A stretch of DNA of 64,000 nucleotides from assembly GCA_947493695.1 (NCBI GenBank), contig CANLSF010000001.1:186001-250000 (forward strand), given 5' to 3'. The stretch is from an uncultured Kiloniellaceae bacterium. Lineage in GTDB: Bacteria > Pseudomonadota > Alphaproteobacteria > Kiloniellales > Kiloniellaceae. Below, in pieces: positions 37,778-48,912 of this stretch; position 1 is the stretch's first letter, and each line of letters opens with the position of its first letter. The translations under genes were made by a program, and so were the position numbers. The notes below the pieces were generated by a model. It did not search any database, had not been told where the DNA came from, and saw nothing but the letters and a program-made list of their open reading frames with translations.

Positions 37778-38644
37778 ATGGATTATTCTGCAGTCGTCGT
37801 CATGGAGATCTGTTACGCAATCGCGGTGCTGATATTAATCAGCGCAGGGCTTGCAGTGATCTTTGGCATGATGCGCGTCATCAATCTAGCCCACGGCGAA
37901 TTCCTGACGCTTGGCGGCTATGCGGCCATTATGTCGAACCAGGCCGGTCTCAACATCTATCTGTCGATCCTGGTTGCCGCCCCCTTGGCGGCAGCCATTT
38001 TCGGCTTCCTGGTCGAGCGGCTGATCGTGCGGTTTCTCTATGGCCGCCTGATCAACACCATGCTCGCCACCTGGGGACTCAGTCTGGCCATGATCGGCGG
38101 CTTCAGTATGATCTTCGGTAATACCACGACCGGTATCGCCACGCCGATTTCCGGGTTCGCGCTCGGGAACTATCAGGTCAGCGGCTACAACCTCTTTGTC
38201 ATCGCCATCGCGGTACTGGTCATCGGCGGGGTTTATCTGATCCTGAAGACCACCCGCGCCGGTCTGGTCGCACGCGGTGCCATGCAGAACCCGGAAATGG
38301 CACAGGCTTTCGGCTACAACACCAGCCGCGTCTATATGTTCACCTTCGTGGCGGGTTCCGCGCTCGCCGGGCTGGCAGGTGGGGTTATGGCACCGCTGGT
38401 CGGGATTAACCCAGCCGCAGGCGCCGCCTACATCGCAAAGGCCTTTATCACCGTGATCTCCGGTGGCACAGCGGTGATTTCAGGGACGCTGGCAAGCGCA
38501 GGACTCTTCGGTTTTGTATCACAGACCTTCACCTTTCTCGCGACTCCGGTGGTGGGCGAGATCGCCCTGCTTGTGGCCGCCGTGATCCTGCTGCGCCTCC
38601 TGCCGACCGGGATCACCGGTCGCTTCCTGAAAGATAAGGTGTAG
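37778..38644 (+). CDS. Amide/urea-type ABC importer permease 1 (LivH/UrtB-like)
   Basis: 288 residues, about eight helices, LivH family. The hallmark VIFGMMRVINLAHGEFLTLGGYAA is near residue 27 and a coupling region EMAQAFGYNTSRVYMFTFVAGSALAGLAGG near residue 167. A TTG just upstream (37775) could also initiate, but the ATG at 37778 is preferred. Cytoplasmic-membrane half of the transport channel. Confidence 0.88.
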   Translation: MDYSAVVVMEICYAIAVLILISAGLAVIFGMMRVINLAHGEFLTLGGYAAIMSNQAGLNIYLSILVAAPLAAAIFGFLVERLIVRFLYGRLINTMLATWGLSLAMIGGFSMIFGNTTTGIATPISGFALGNYQVSGYNLFVIAIAVLVIGGVYLILKTTRAGLVARGAMQNPEMAQAFGYNTSRVYMFTFVAGSALAGLAGGVMAPLVGINPAAGAAYIAKAFITVISGGTAVISGTLASAGLFGFVSQTFTFLATPVVGEIALLVAAVILLRLLPTGITGRFLKDKV

Positions 38645-38650
38645 TCGGCA

Positions 38651-39682
38651 ATGTTACGCGAAACCGCCTTCTCCGCCGCTATCGGGCTTGCCATCCTTGT
38701 GGTGGCGCCTTTGCTCTTCGATGACATCTACACCCTGACGGTTTTGACGATTTACGGTCTGCTCGCCCTGAGCCTAGGATTCATCTGGGGCTTCGGCGGC
38801 ATTCTCTGTTTCGGTCAGGCGGCCTTTTTCGGTCTGGGCGCTTACGGCTTTGCCATCGCCTCAATCAACTTCGCGGACCCCTGGATCGCTGCCCTCGTTT
38901 CACTGATCATTCCCGCGCTCTTCGCCGCAGTGCTGGGCGCCATGCTGTTTTATGGCCGCCTGAGCGATGTCTACCTCGCGGTGGTCACGTTGGTGGTCAC
39001 TCTGATTCTCTTCAAGTTCATGAATTCCACGGCCGGCAACGCCTACAAGATCGGCGATGCCCGGCTCGGCGGCTTTAACGGCATTCCCGGCTTCGACACC
39101 CTGACCCTGCCCTGGGATTCCAGCGAGTACCTGATCAATGAGTCGCTCTATTACTTCTGCGCCCTGATCCTGTTGCTTGCGTTTCTGGGCTTGCGCTGGC
39201 TGCTGAGTGCGCCCTTCGGACGCATCCTGGTCGGTATCCGCGAAAATGAGTTGCGTGCGGAGTTGGTCGGCTACGACGTCCGCCTTGTCAAAACGCTGGC
39301 CTTCGCCATCGGCGGAATGCTGGCGGGAATGTCCGGGATGCTCTTCGCCAATTGGGCAGAGATCGTCACACCCGCCCTCTTCAGCCTCAGCCAGTCGGCG
39401 GAGATCATCATCTGGGTCATCGTGGGCGGTGCGGGCAGTCTGCTGGGACCGATCGTCGGGGCCTTTGTTTTAGGCGCGCTGAAATTTTTCCTCGGTCAAC
39501 AGACCCTGGTGAACAATCTCTTCGTCCTCGGCAGCATCCTGGTGGTGACAGTCCTGTTCCTTCCGCGCGGGATCGTGCCCACGCTGACGCCTTTCTTCAA
39601 AAGACATCGGCGCAGGTCGAGAGCTGCGGGGAACGGCAAACGCGGACGTGGCTCCAGACGGAGGGCGCGCCATGCACGCTGA
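38651..39682 (+). CDS. Amide/urea-type ABC importer permease 2 (LivM/UrtC-like)
   Basis: 343 residues with about nine helices. LivM traits include YGLLALSLGFIWGFGGILCFGQAAFFGLGAY and the coupling helix RENELRAELVGYDVRLVKTLAFAIGGMLAGMSG. The C-terminal tail is highly basic (KRHRRRSRAAGNGKRGRGSRRRARHAR). It overlaps the start of the first ATPase gene by 11 bases; the basic tail is partly the price of that overlap. Confidence 0.88.
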   Translation: MLRETAFSAAIGLAILVVAPLLFDDIYTLTVLTIYGLLALSLGFIWGFGGILCFGQAAFFGLGAYGFAIASINFADPWIAALVSLIIPALFAAVLGAMLFYGRLSDVYLAVVTLVVTLILFKFMNSTAGNAYKIGDARLGGFNGIPGFDTLTLPWDSSEYLINESLYYFCALILLLAFLGLRWLLSAPFGRILVGIRENELRAELVGYDVRLVKTLAFAIGGMLAGMSGMLFANWAEIVTPALFSLSQSAEIIIWVIVGGAGSLLGPIVGAFVLGALKFFLGQQTLVNNLFVLGSILVVTVLFLPRGIVPTLTPFFKRHRRRSRAAGNGKRGRGSRRRARHAR

Positions 39683-40391
39683 CGCCATCCTGGAGACCCG
39701 TGCCGTGACCATGCGTTTCGGCGGTGTGACGGCGTTAGAGAATGTCGACTTCCGGCTGGAGAATGACGAGTTGCGCTGTCTGATCGGCCCCAACGGCGCG
39801 GGAAAGAGTACCTTTTTCAAATGCCTGACCGGCCTGCTGACTCCAAGCGAAGGCAGCATCTACCTGCAGGGCGAGGACTGCACCGGTATCCACCCTCACG
39901 CCATCGCACGGCGCGGCGTAGGCATCAAAACCCAGGTGCCAAGCGTTATGAACACGCTCTCTGCCCATGAAAACATCTGGCTTTCGGCAAGGCAGGCTCA
40001 GAGCAGCCGCGAAGCGAACCGCACGACCGCGGAAGTTCTCGAACGCCTCGATCTCGAAGACATTGCGTACGACGAAGTCGCGACCCTGGCCCACGGCAAA
40101 CGGCAGCTGGTGGAGCTGGGCATCGTCATGGCTGGGCGACCTTCCCTTGTGCTCCTCGACGAACCGGCAGCGGGCCTGACCGGTGAGGAGGTCGAGCGTA
40201 TGGTTGCGGTGATCCACGAACTGAACCGGGACGCGGCCTTGGTCATCGTGGAACACGACATGCATTTCGTGCGCAGTATCGCCAAGACCGTGACGGTCTT
40301 TCATCAGGGCCGGGTTCTGACCGAAGCGCCGGTCGACGCGGTCATGGCCGATCCGGCGGTCCGCGACGTCTATCTGGGAAAACGGGCATGA
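39672..40391 (+). CDS. Amide/urea-type ABC importer ATPase 1 (LivG/UrtD-like)
   Basis: 239 residues. Walker A GPNGAGKST, signature region ATLAHGKRQLVELGIVMAGRPSLVLLDEPAAGLTGEE and the switch His in VIVEHDMHFV are present. The signature loop reads LAHGKRQ instead of LSGGQ, as is normal for the LivG/UrtD group. The start ATG 39672 lies inside the end of the permease gene and its stop overlaps the next start by four bases. Confidence 0.88.
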   Translation: MHADAILETRAVTMRFGGVTALENVDFRLENDELRCLIGPNGAGKSTFFKCLTGLLTPSEGSIYLQGEDCTGIHPHAIARRGVGIKTQVPSVMNTLSAHENIWLSARQAQSSREANRTTAEVLERLDLEDIAYDEVATLAHGKRQLVELGIVMAGRPSLVLLDEPAAGLTGEEVERMVAVIHELNRDAALVIVEHDMHFVRSIAKTVTVFHQGRVLTEAPVDAVMADPAVRDVYLGKRA

Positions 40392-42862
40392 ACGCGATCA
40401 CCTCCACCGCCCCGCAGAGAGATCAGGACAACGGAGACAAGACGCCGCTCCTGCTGGAAGTCAAAAACCTGCTTGGCGGGTACGGTGACATTCCGGTTCT
40501 GCGCGGCGTTAACCTGGCGGTGCGCGAAGGCGAGGCCGTCGGTCTGCTCGGCCACAACGGCATGGGAAAATCCACCCTGCTGAAAAGCGTCATGGGCTTT
40601 CTGCCGACCACCGGCGGGTCCGTAATTTTCGATGGCGACGACATCACCAAAAGCAGCCCACATGAGCGCGCCCGCGCCGGGCTGGGCTACGTACCCCAGG
40701 GCCGGGGCATCTTCAGCCAGCTCAGTGTGCTGGACAACCTGCGCTTTGCCTGGTCGTCGGAAACCGGCGGTACCGCGGACGAAGCCGTGGATCGCCTGCT
40801 GGGATGGTTCCCGCGCCTCACTCGCCTGCTGGATCGCCAGGGCGGTGCGCTCTCCGGTGGTGAGCAACAGTTGCTTGCGCTCGCGCGCTGCCTGATCGCT
40901 GAACCCTTGATGATGCTGCTGGACGAGCCGACCGAAGGTATCCAGCCCTCGATCATCGAGGAGATCGAAGAGACCCTCAACACCATCCGGGCCGAAACCA
41001 ATCTGACCATTCTGGTGGTGGAGCAGAACCTGGAATTTCTGAGCGCCGTGTCCAGTCGTCTCATGATCCTGGAACGTGGTGCGATCACCGGTGAAGTGCC
41101 CATCGATGCGGCGGTCAATCCGGCCTTGATCGAGGAATTCGTCGGCTTCGGTGCAGCCCGGCAGACAAGCGGTGGAGCAGTTGCCCCCAAAAGCATCGCA
41201 CCAATAGCAGCGCCCCCTGCCCGAGCCGCCGCGAGCCCCACAGATGCCGATTTGTCCTTTACCCGTCCGGGCACGACGACGGCGAAACGCCCTGCTGCCC
41301 AACCCGCCCCTGACAATACCCCACCGGCGCCACCTAGGGAGACCTACATGACCGTTCGACGCCCCACACTGGACCAAATGCGCGGAGTCGTCGGCGGGCT
41401 CGGCATGTCCATGAACGACCGCGAGATCATGGATTACATGGCGATCATGGAGGATACTTTTCAGGCCTATGACCGCGTTGATGCCCTGCCGGATAATCTG
41501 CCGCAGGTGAAGTATCCGCGCACGCCAGGCCGCCGTCCGAGCCAGGAGGAAAACCCGCTCAACGCCTGGTACATCAAGACCGATATCCGGGGTGCACCGA
41601 CCGGGCCGCTGGAAGGCAAGCGCATTGCCCTGAAGGACAACGTCTGCCTTGCGGGCGTGCCGATGATGAACGGTGCCTCGACCCTGGAAGGTTACACCCC
41701 TGATATCGACGCCACTATCGTCACCCGCATTCTCGATGCGGGCGGCACCATCGTCGGCAAGGCCCATTGCGAGTACTTCTGCCTTTCGGGCGGCAGCCAT
41801 ACCAACGCCACCGGCCCGGTGCATAATCCCTACAAGCTGGGTCATTCGGCGGGCGGGTCTTCCTCGGGTTCCGGTGCACTGGTCGGACTGGGCGAGGTCG
41901 AGATGGCCATCGGCGGCGACCAGGGCGGTTCCATCCGTATCCCCGCCTCGCTTTGCGGCTGCTATGGCATGAAGGCAACTCACGGTCTGGTGCCCTACAC
42001 CGGCGTCATGCCCATCGAGCCGACCATCGACCACACTGGCCCCATGACTGCAAACGTGCAGGACAACGCCTTGATGCTGGAGGTCATCGCGGGCGAAGAC
42101 GGCCTCGATCCGCGCCAGTATGCGCCGAAGATCGACAAATATCAGAGCGCGCTGGGACGCGGCGTCGCCGGGATGCGCATCGGTCTGGTGCGCGAGGGTT
42201 TCGGCCTGCCCAACAGCGAAGCCGACGTGGACGCCAAGGTGCGGCAGGCGGCCGATACTCTGCGCGGTCTGGGCGCGACGGTCGATGAGATTTCCGTGCC
42301 CATCCACCTGGACGGTACCGCGATCTGGACACCCATCGCCCTGGAAGGCCTGACCGACATCATGATGCACGGCAACGGCTTTGCGACCGGGTGGGAAGGC
42401 CTCTACGTGACCAGCCTGCTGGATCATCATGCCAACTGGCGCAGCCGCGCCGACGAACTCTCGCCGAGCCTGAAGATCTGTATGTTCATCGGCGAGTACA
42501 TGCTCAAGCATCATCGCGGGCACTACTACGCCAAGGCACAGAACCTGAACCGCCGCCTGAAGGACGAATACGATCAGGCCTTGCAGCGCTATGACCTGCT
42601 GATGATGCCGACTCTGCCCATGAAGGCGCCACCGATTCCCGCACCGGACGCACCGTTGTCGCTATATATCCAGCGCGCCTTCGAGATGATCCCCAACACC
42701 GCGCCCTTCGACGCCAGCGGCCATCCGGCCATGTCGATCCCCTGCGGCTTGAGCGAGGGTCTGCCGGTCGGTCTGCAGCTGATCGGCAAGCACTATGACG
42801 AAAGCACCATCTACCGTGCCGCCCATGCCTTCGAGCAGGCGGGCGACTGGAAGACGATGTAA
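40388..42862 (+). CDS. ABC importer ATPase 2 (LivF/UrtE-like) fused in frame to an amidase-signature hydrolase
   Basis: 824 residues. Residues 20-255 are a complete UrtE/LivF ATPase: GHNGMGKS (55-62), LSGGEQQ (155-161), [10 protein letters not shown] and VVEQN. Residues 260-320 are a proline/alanine-rich linker with no fold. Residues 321-824 are an amidase-signature enzyme with Lys416 (ALKDN), cis-Ser in [13 protein letters not shown] and nucleophile Ser515 ([13 protein letters not shown]). The [13 protein letters not shown] and [17 protein letters not shown] segments resemble the enantioselective amidases linked to nitrile hydratases in Rhodococcus. Met321 (ATG 41348) is preceded by AGGGAGA at good spacing, so amidase alone may also be made. 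The family normally encodes these two as separate proteins. Confidence 0.85.
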   Translation: MNAITSTAPQRDQDNGDKTPLLLEVKNLLGGYGDIPVLRGVNLAVREGEAVGLLGHNGMGKSTLLKSVMGFLPTTGGSVIFDGDDITKSSPHERARAGLGYVPQGRGIFSQLSVLDNLRFAWSSETGGTADEAVDRLLGWFPRLTRLLDRQGGALSGGEQQLLALARCLIAEPLMMLLDEPTEGIQPSIIEEIEETLNTIRAETNLTILVVEQNLEFLSAVSSRLMILERGAITGEVPIDAAVNPALIEEFVGFGAARQTSGGAVAPKSIAPIAAPPARAAASPTDADLSFTRPGTTTAKRPAAQPAPDNTPPAPPRETYMTVRRPTLDQMRGVVGGLGMSMNDREIMDYMAIMEDTFQAYDRVDALPDNLPQVKYPRTPGRRPSQEENPLNAWYIKTDIRGAPTGPLEGKRIALKDNVCLAGVPMMNGASTLEGYTPDIDATIVTRILDAGGTIVGKAHCEYFCLSGGSHTNATGPVHNPYKLGHSAGGSSSGSGALVGLGEVEMAIGGDQGGSIRIPASLCGCYGMKATHGLVPYTGVMPIEPTIDHTGPMTANVQDNALMLEVIAGEDGLDPRQYAPKIDKYQSALGRGVAGMRIGLVREGFGLPNSEADVDAKVRQAADTLRGLGATVDEISVPIHLDGTAIWTPIALEGLTDIMMHGNGFATGWEGLYVTSLLDHHANWRSRADELSPSLKICMFIGEYMLKHHRGHYYAKAQNLNRRLKDEYDQALQRYDLLMMPTLPMKAPPIPAPDAPLSLYIQRAFEMIPNTAPFDASGHPAMSIPCGLSEGLPVGLQLIGKHYDESTIYRAAHAFEQAGDWKTM
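41348..42862 (+). CDS. Possible independent amidase from an internal start within the fusion
   Basis: The ATG at 41348 starts [20 protein letters not shown], the natural beginning of the amidase family, and TAGGGAGACCTAC before it contains a strong ribosome site. The 504-residue product would be a full-length amidase hydrolysing amides to carboxylic acid and ammonia. It is in frame with the upstream ATPase, so the cell may make both a fused and a free form. This is an alternative product of the same DNA, not an additional gene. Confidence 0.6.
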   Translation: MTVRRPTLDQMRGVVGGLGMSMNDREIMDYMAIMEDTFQAYDRVDALPDNLPQVKYPRTPGRRPSQEENPLNAWYIKTDIRGAPTGPLEGKRIALKDNVCLAGVPMMNGASTLEGYTPDIDATIVTRILDAGGTIVGKAHCEYFCLSGGSHTNATGPVHNPYKLGHSAGGSSSGSGALVGLGEVEMAIGGDQGGSIRIPASLCGCYGMKATHGLVPYTGVMPIEPTIDHTGPMTANVQDNALMLEVIAGEDGLDPRQYAPKIDKYQSALGRGVAGMRIGLVREGFGLPNSEADVDAKVRQAADTLRGLGATVDEISVPIHLDGTAIWTPIALEGLTDIMMHGNGFATGWEGLYVTSLLDHHANWRSRADELSPSLKICMFIGEYMLKHHRGHYYAKAQNLNRRLKDEYDQALQRYDLLMMPTLPMKAPPIPAPDAPLSLYIQRAFEMIPNTAPFDASGHPAMSIPCGLSEGLPVGLQLIGKHYDESTIYRAAHAFEQAGDWKTM

Positions 42863-42863
42863 A

Positions 42864-44639
<1,776 letters not shown>

Positions 44640-44747
44640 GCCCGCAATGCAATCCAAGCTTACTTACCGCAAATCTGTATCACGATAGTCAATCAGGCGT
44701 TAGTGTCACATTCCCGGCAGATACCTGTGGAAAGAAACGCCTGCTTT

Positions 44748-45320
44748 ATGAACCCTGTTTATGTGGTCACGGATGTCGAGGTAGACGGACCGACACCTGG
44801 CGAGAATTCCATGCTGTCCTTTGCATCAGTTGCCATTGATGCCAAGGGTGAAGAGATTGATGACTTCCAAGCCGTAGTAAAACCCTTGGAGGGTGCTACA
44901 CCAGATGCAGTAACCATGACCTGGTTCCGAAGCCAACCAGATGCTCTTGCCGCGGCCACCGAAAATCCGAAACCCAGCGGCGAGATCATGGGTTACTATG
45001 TCAACTGGATCAAAACGCTACCTGGCGACCCGGTCTTCGTTGCACACCCACTCGCTCTCGACGGCGCCTGGCTTGATTTCTACCTTCGTCGCTTCGCGAG
45101 CATGCGCCTTTTCAAAGGCCCTTGGCGTGGTGAACGGCTGTTCTATACCAGCGGGCTCTGCCTACAGTCTTACGCGGCCGGAAAGTTGGGTTGGCCACTC
45201 TGGCAATGCACGCTGGACCAGTACAAACCTGAATGGCTCGGATATCTCAATTCCACGCACAAAGCAATTGACGATGCACGTACCTCTGCGCGATTACTGG
45301 CGTATTTGATGGGACGTTGA
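44748..45320 (+). CDS. DEDDh-type 3'-5' exonuclease (DnaQ fold)
   Basis: 190 residues. The metal-binding residues are visible as Asp9-x-Glu11 (VVTDVEVDG), Asp105/110 (HPLALDGAWLDFYL) and His171-x4-Asp176 (HKAIDDA), the DEDDh set. Target nucleic acid unknown. The ATG at 44748 gives a family-like start; the GTG frame from 44703 is less likely. Codon use is slightly more AT-rich than the neighbours, and this gene with the next one may be an acquired patch. Confidence 0.75.
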   Translation: MNPVYVVTDVEVDGPTPGENSMLSFASVAIDAKGEEIDDFQAVVKPLEGATPDAVTMTWFRSQPDALAAATENPKPSGEIMGYYVNWIKTLPGDPVFVAHPLALDGAWLDFYLRRFASMRLFKGPWRGERLFYTSGLCLQSYAAGKLGWPLWQCTLDQYKPEWLGYLNSTHKAIDDARTSARLLAYLMGR

Positions 45321-45389
45321 TTTGAAGAGAGCCTGTTCGGCAATATCTATGGGGATTAGAATTTTATGTGCTTAGGTAGCGTAAATCCT

Positions 45390-45833
45390 ATGCGGCAACT
45401 TATTCTGTCGAGCTTCTTCAACCGACTTGCGCTGGCTTTGGTTCTAATGGCGTTTCAGTTTACAGTGCAGTTGAGCGCCGCAGAACCAAAGCCACTGGAA
45501 CTCCACATCGTAGAAACAGATTCGATCACACCTGTCGAGATTCTCCACAAAGTCGAAGAAATCTTCATCGATGGTCGTCTCGAACAACACTACAACTACT
45601 ACATATATCGTTTTGAGAAGTACGGTGCGTTCCTCCATGCTCGCACGTACTATGATAACAACAGTGTCGTAAGCGTGTACGGTCCCTTTTCCGACAGAGG
45701 GAGTATTAAGAAGACCAAGGCGCCTAAGCTCTACAATGAAGTCCTCGATTACCTGAAACGTCGCTTCATGGTGATTGATACCCTGGGAACAGAAGGTTAC
45801 GTGACTATTTGGAAACAACCGGATTTCGAATAA
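45390..45833 (+). CDS. Hypothetical secreted protein
   Basis: 147 residues. Residues 1-31 form a clear Sec signal peptide (basic MRQLILSSFFNR, hydrophobic ALALVLMAF, cleavage near LSAA-E). The mature part has a mix of acidic and aromatic residues (HYNYYIYRFEKYGAFLHARTYYD) and no recognised domain. The frame is open from 45366; the shorter start gives a more regular signal peptide. The gene is distinctly AT-richer than most of the window. No function can be assigned. Confidence 0.65.
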   Translation: MRQLILSSFFNRLALALVLMAFQFTVQLSAAEPKPLELHIVETDSITPVEILHKVEEIFIDGRLEQHYNYYIYRFEKYGAFLHARTYYDNNSVVSVYGPFSDRGSIKKTKAPKLYNEVLDYLKRRFMVIDTLGTEGYVTIWKQPDFE

Positions 45834-45882
45834 GTTACGTCTTCGAGAAGCTTCTTACTTCCAACACCAAAGGCCCCGTCCC

Positions 45883-46506
45883 ATGTCTATCACGCCCCTC
45901 GCAACCGACCTCCTTCTCGTCATCGACGTGCAGTATGACTTCTGTCCCGGCGGAGGACTCGCGGTTACAGACGGCGATGCGGTGGTGCCGGAGATTAATC
46001 GCATTGCAGAGGACTTCGCGCATGTGGTGGTGACCCAGGACTGGCATCCGGCGGGGCATTCTTCCTTTGCCTCCAGCCATGACGGCGCGGCGCCTTTTTC
46101 GCAGGTGACCATGCCGTACGGGGCGCAGACGCTCTGGCCGGATCATTGCGTGCAGGGCACCAGAGGTGCGGAGCTGCATGACGGGTTGGAACTGCCGCAG
46201 GCGGAGATGGTGATCCGGAAGGGCTACCGGACCGAGATCGATTCCTACTCGGCCTTTTTCGAGAACGATCAGAAGACCCCGACCGGCCTCGCGGGCTATC
46301 TGCGCGAGCGTGGGTTTCAGAGGGTCTTTTGTGTCGGGCTGGCCACGGATTTCTGTGTGCGCTTCTCGGCGGTGGATGCACGCAAACAGGGCTTCGAGGC
46401 GACCGTGATCGACTCCGCCTGCCGGGCCATCGATCTGGACGGTTCGCTGGCCGCCGCCAAAAGCGAGATGACCGGGTTGGGTGTGGAGCTCATGCCGGGC
46501 TGGTAG
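45883..46506 (+). CDS. pncA: Nicotinamidase/pyrazinamidase
   Basis: 207 residues of the isochorismatase-like fold. The catalytic triad Asp15 (VIDVQYDF), Lys113 (VIRKGYR) and Cys158 (GLATDFCV) and the metal ligands Asp53, His55 and His59 (DWHPAGH) are present. It hydrolyses nicotinamide to nicotinate for NAD recycling. It is separate from its neighbours and likely has its own promoter. Confidence 0.9.
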   Translation: MSITPLATDLLLVIDVQYDFCPGGGLAVTDGDAVVPEINRIAEDFAHVVVTQDWHPAGHSSFASSHDGAAPFSQVTMPYGAQTLWPDHCVQGTRGAELHDGLELPQAEMVIRKGYRTEIDSYSAFFENDQKTPTGLAGYLRERGFQRVFCVGLATDFCVRFSAVDARKQGFEATVIDSACRAIDLDGSLAAAKSEMTGLGVELMPGW

Positions 46507-46548
46507 TATCTAAGATCGGCCGGTTATGGAGCGAGCAGGATAACGACC

Positions 46549-46785
46549 ATGCAATTCACCGTAGACGAAGCTCAAAAGCACTTTTCAACACTTCTGGCCG
46601 CCCTCGAAAGCGGTGAAAAGGTGACGATTTATCGGGATGGCAAGCCGGTCGTCGAGTGTGTTCCAGCAAAACCTCGGTCAGCCTTCCCCTTCGGGGCCTG
46701 GACGGGAGAGCGGAAAGAAAGTCATACATTGGACCACATGGTAGGACCAACTGAAGCACATCTGCTGGGTGGTGGGGACTTCTGA
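46549..46785 (+). CDS. Phd/YefM-type antitoxin-like protein, without a visible toxin
   Basis: 78 residues. The N-terminal half has the Phd fold (MQFTVDEAQKHFSTLLAALESGEKVTIYRDGKPVVECVP), used for DNA and toxin binding, and the C-terminal tail is flexible. In functional pairs a PIN-domain or RelE toxin follows directly; here the next gene is acoR on the other strand only 14 bases away, so the antitoxin is an orphan or its toxin was lost. Confidence 0.7.
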   Translation: MQFTVDEAQKHFSTLLAALESGEKVTIYRDGKPVVECVPAKPRSAFPFGAWTGERKESHTLDHMVGPTEAHLLGGGDF

Positions 46786-46799
46786 GTCGATCCTGCCGA

Positions 46800-48740
46800 C
46801 TACCTCCGAATTTCCAAACGCTTCATGCGTCGGTGCAGAGTCGAGCGGCTGACCCCGAGCAGCTCGGCGGCTGCCGAGACCTTGCCGCCACAACGCTTCA
46901 AGGTCTGCTCGATCACAAGGCGCTCGGTATCGACCTTGTGCGAGGAAGCCTCCTTCGGATCCAACGTCGCGGTCAGGCGCGCGGGGAGCGCGTCGAGTTC
47001 CACCGCCTCGCCTTCGCTCACCGCGATTGCGTAGCGCAGAGTCTGCTGCAGCTCGCGGACATTGCCGGGCCAGGGGTAGGTTTCGAAGAGATGGGACACC
47101 TCCGGCGCGAGCGTGAGATGCCGCCCCGCCGCTTCGCAGAGTCCATCGAACATTTCGGCAATGAAGAGCCTGCGGTCCCGGCGGGCGCGTAGCGGCGGAA
47201 TAATCAGGTTCGCCCCGGCGATGCGATAGAAGAGGTCTTCCCGGAAGCGTCCTTCCGCCACCAGCGCCTCAAGATCCTGATGGGTCGAGGAGATCACCAG
47301 AAGGTCCAGCGCAATCGGCGCGCCGCCCAACGGGGTCAGTTCCATCTCCGACAACACCCGCAAGAGGCGCGTCTGCAGCTCCAGCGGCATGTCACCGATT
47401 TCGTCCAGGAAGAGCACGCCGCCGTTGGCCTCGGCGACCTTGCCGCGATAGCCGCTCTTGGCAGCCCCGGTGAAGGCGCCCGGGCGGTAGCCGAAGAGTT
47501 CGCCCTCGATCAGCGTCTCGGGAATGGCCGCGCAGTTGACCGCCACGAAAGGGCCCTTGGCGCGCGTGCTGATCCGATGGAGGTGCTTGGTGAAGACCTC
47601 CTTGCCGCTGCCGGTCTCACCCGTGACCAGGATCGGCAGGCCCGCATCCACAATCCGTGCGGCGAGCGCGAAGTTGCGTTCCATCGCAGGATCGGCGCCG
47701 AAGATGACGTCGGAGGTTTGAGCCGGTTTTGTTTTCCGTCTTGCCTTGACCGGTGGCGTGTCTTCTCGCGCAACCGGTCGACGCGGGGGTTCGCCGTCCG
47801 AAAGACAGCGCGCGAAGAAGCGGCCTGACGTGACGTCTTCCAGGACTATCGGCTCCTCGCTTTCGGCGCGGTTTCGGATGAAGAGATCCACTTGATCCTG
47901 CAGCCGGTATTCCATCGTCGAACGTTCGATCACCGGATCCAGCAGTGTCTTGGCCGCAGGCGACCAGGCTGCAATCCGACCGTTCGACGCCATGGCGAGA
48001 AGAGTTGAACTGGCCAGATCGCTGAAGCGCGAATCCTGCGAGAGAGCGACTATAGCGTGATCAGTCTGGAACTGCGCCATGAAGAGCTGATTCTCGATCC
48101 TGCGCGCGGCATTGGCAACGATCTGCATGACAAGCTGTTGGGTCTGATGATCCGTCGGGCGCGGTGTCGACACGTCCAATGCCGCGACCAGTTCCTGGTC
48201 CGGAGAATAGATCGGCGCGACCGTACAGGTCAGCGGCGTGTTATGGATCGCGAAGTGGTCATCCATCACCACCGAGATCGGCTGACCGGTCGCGAGGCAG
48301 GTACCAACGCCATTGGTGCCTTGAAAATCCTCTTTCCAGATCACACCCGGATACAGCCCGGAATCCCGGGCTTCCTTGTCGATTTCATCACTGCAGCGCA
48401 CATCGACGGTGATGCCGTCTGCGTTGGCCAGCAAGACCACATAATCCAGTTTCGCCAGGCGCTCATGCAGCCGGTCCAGCTCCGGCGCGAAAATCGATTT
48501 CAGCACATCGAACTGATCGCGCAGCGGCGTGACCTCGACATGACTTAATATGACGGGTTGGCGCACTTTGTGGGGCTCAATGCCATGCGACAGTACACAG
48601 CGCCGCCAGGACGCCTCTATGGTCCGGGGGATTGCATTTCGTTTCGAGCGTGTCTTCGGGTTGGGGACCGCCGCGTCGTGCGCGATTGCAGCGAGCACCC
48701 GTTTTACGTGACGTGTTTCCGCACCACCATCCAGGTTCAT
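46800..48740 (-). CDS. acoR: Sigma-54-dependent acetoin catabolism regulator (AcoR-like)
   Basis: 646 residues. An N-terminal GAF-type sensory region (about 60-240, with TNGVGTCLATGQPISVVMDDHF) precedes an AAA+ domain containing GETGSGKE, the sigma-54 contact loop GAFTGA and FLDEIGDMPLELQTRLLRVL, and a Fis-type helix-turn-helix at the C-terminus (CGGKVSAAAELLGVSRSTLHRRMK). It would activate the divergent acoABC promoter in response to acetoin. The start at 48740 is preferred over the 30-residue longer frame. Divergent from acoA with a sigma-54 promoter and dyad sites between them. Confidence 0.87.
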   Translation of the reverse strand: MNLDGGAETRHVKRVLAAIAHDAAVPNPKTRSKRNAIPRTIEASWRRCVLSHGIEPHKVRQPVILSHVEVTPLRDQFDVLKSIFAPELDRLHERLAKLDYVVLLANADGITVDVRCSDEIDKEARDSGLYPGVIWKEDFQGTNGVGTCLATGQPISVVMDDHFAIHNTPLTCTVAPIYSPDQELVAALDVSTPRPTDHQTQQLVMQIVANAARRIENQLFMAQFQTDHAIVALSQDSRFSDLASSTLLAMASNGRIAAWSPAAKTLLDPVIERSTMEYRLQDQVDLFIRNRAESEEPIVLEDVTSGRFFARCLSDGEPPRRPVAREDTPPVKARRKTKPAQTSDVIFGADPAMERNFALAARIVDAGLPILVTGETGSGKEVFTKHLHRISTRAKGPFVAVNCAAIPETLIEGELFGYRPGAFTGAAKSGYRGKVAEANGGVLFLDEIGDMPLELQTRLLRVLSEMELTPLGGAPIALDLLVISSTHQDLEALVAEGRFREDLFYRIAGANLIIPPLRARRDRRLFIAEMFDGLCEAAGRHLTLAPEVSHLFETYPWPGNVRELQQTLRYAIAVSEGEAVELDALPARLTATLDPKEASSHKVDTERLVIEQTLKRCGGKVSAAAELLGVSRSTLHRRMKRLEIRR

Positions 48741-48820
48741 TATGTCCTCCCACGCCGCTTTTTTCGCAGCTTGTGGGGAGGAGTATAGCACCCAATGGGT
48801 TAAAAACGGAGTCGCTTCGA

Positions 48821-48861
48821 ACTGTGTCATTGCGACAGTCCTGGCTGCGACAGTTGTCGCA
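48821..48861 (+). promoter_or_regulatory. Putative AcoR upstream activating sites
   Basis: Two dyads. The second, TGCGACAGTTGTCGCA (48846-48861), has perfect seven-base arms. The first, ACTGTGTCATTGCGACAGT (48821-48839), has five-base perfect ends. They share the half-site TGCGACAGT and lie 50-90 bases upstream of the sigma-54 promoter, the usual place for enhancer binding. Confidence 0.65.
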
Positions 48862-48912
48862 TCTGCAACACCCCTACGGCGCTATCCAGTTGAAAGACAA
48901 GGAAAGCGAATG

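Noticed and set aside
40370-42523. 717-residue open frame on the minus strand opposite the ATPase-amidase fusion
   Set aside because: Shadow of a GC-rich coding strand. Both ABC and amidase catalytic motifs read on the plus strand, and the antisense peptide is repetitive His/Gly/Arg-rich without any fold pattern.
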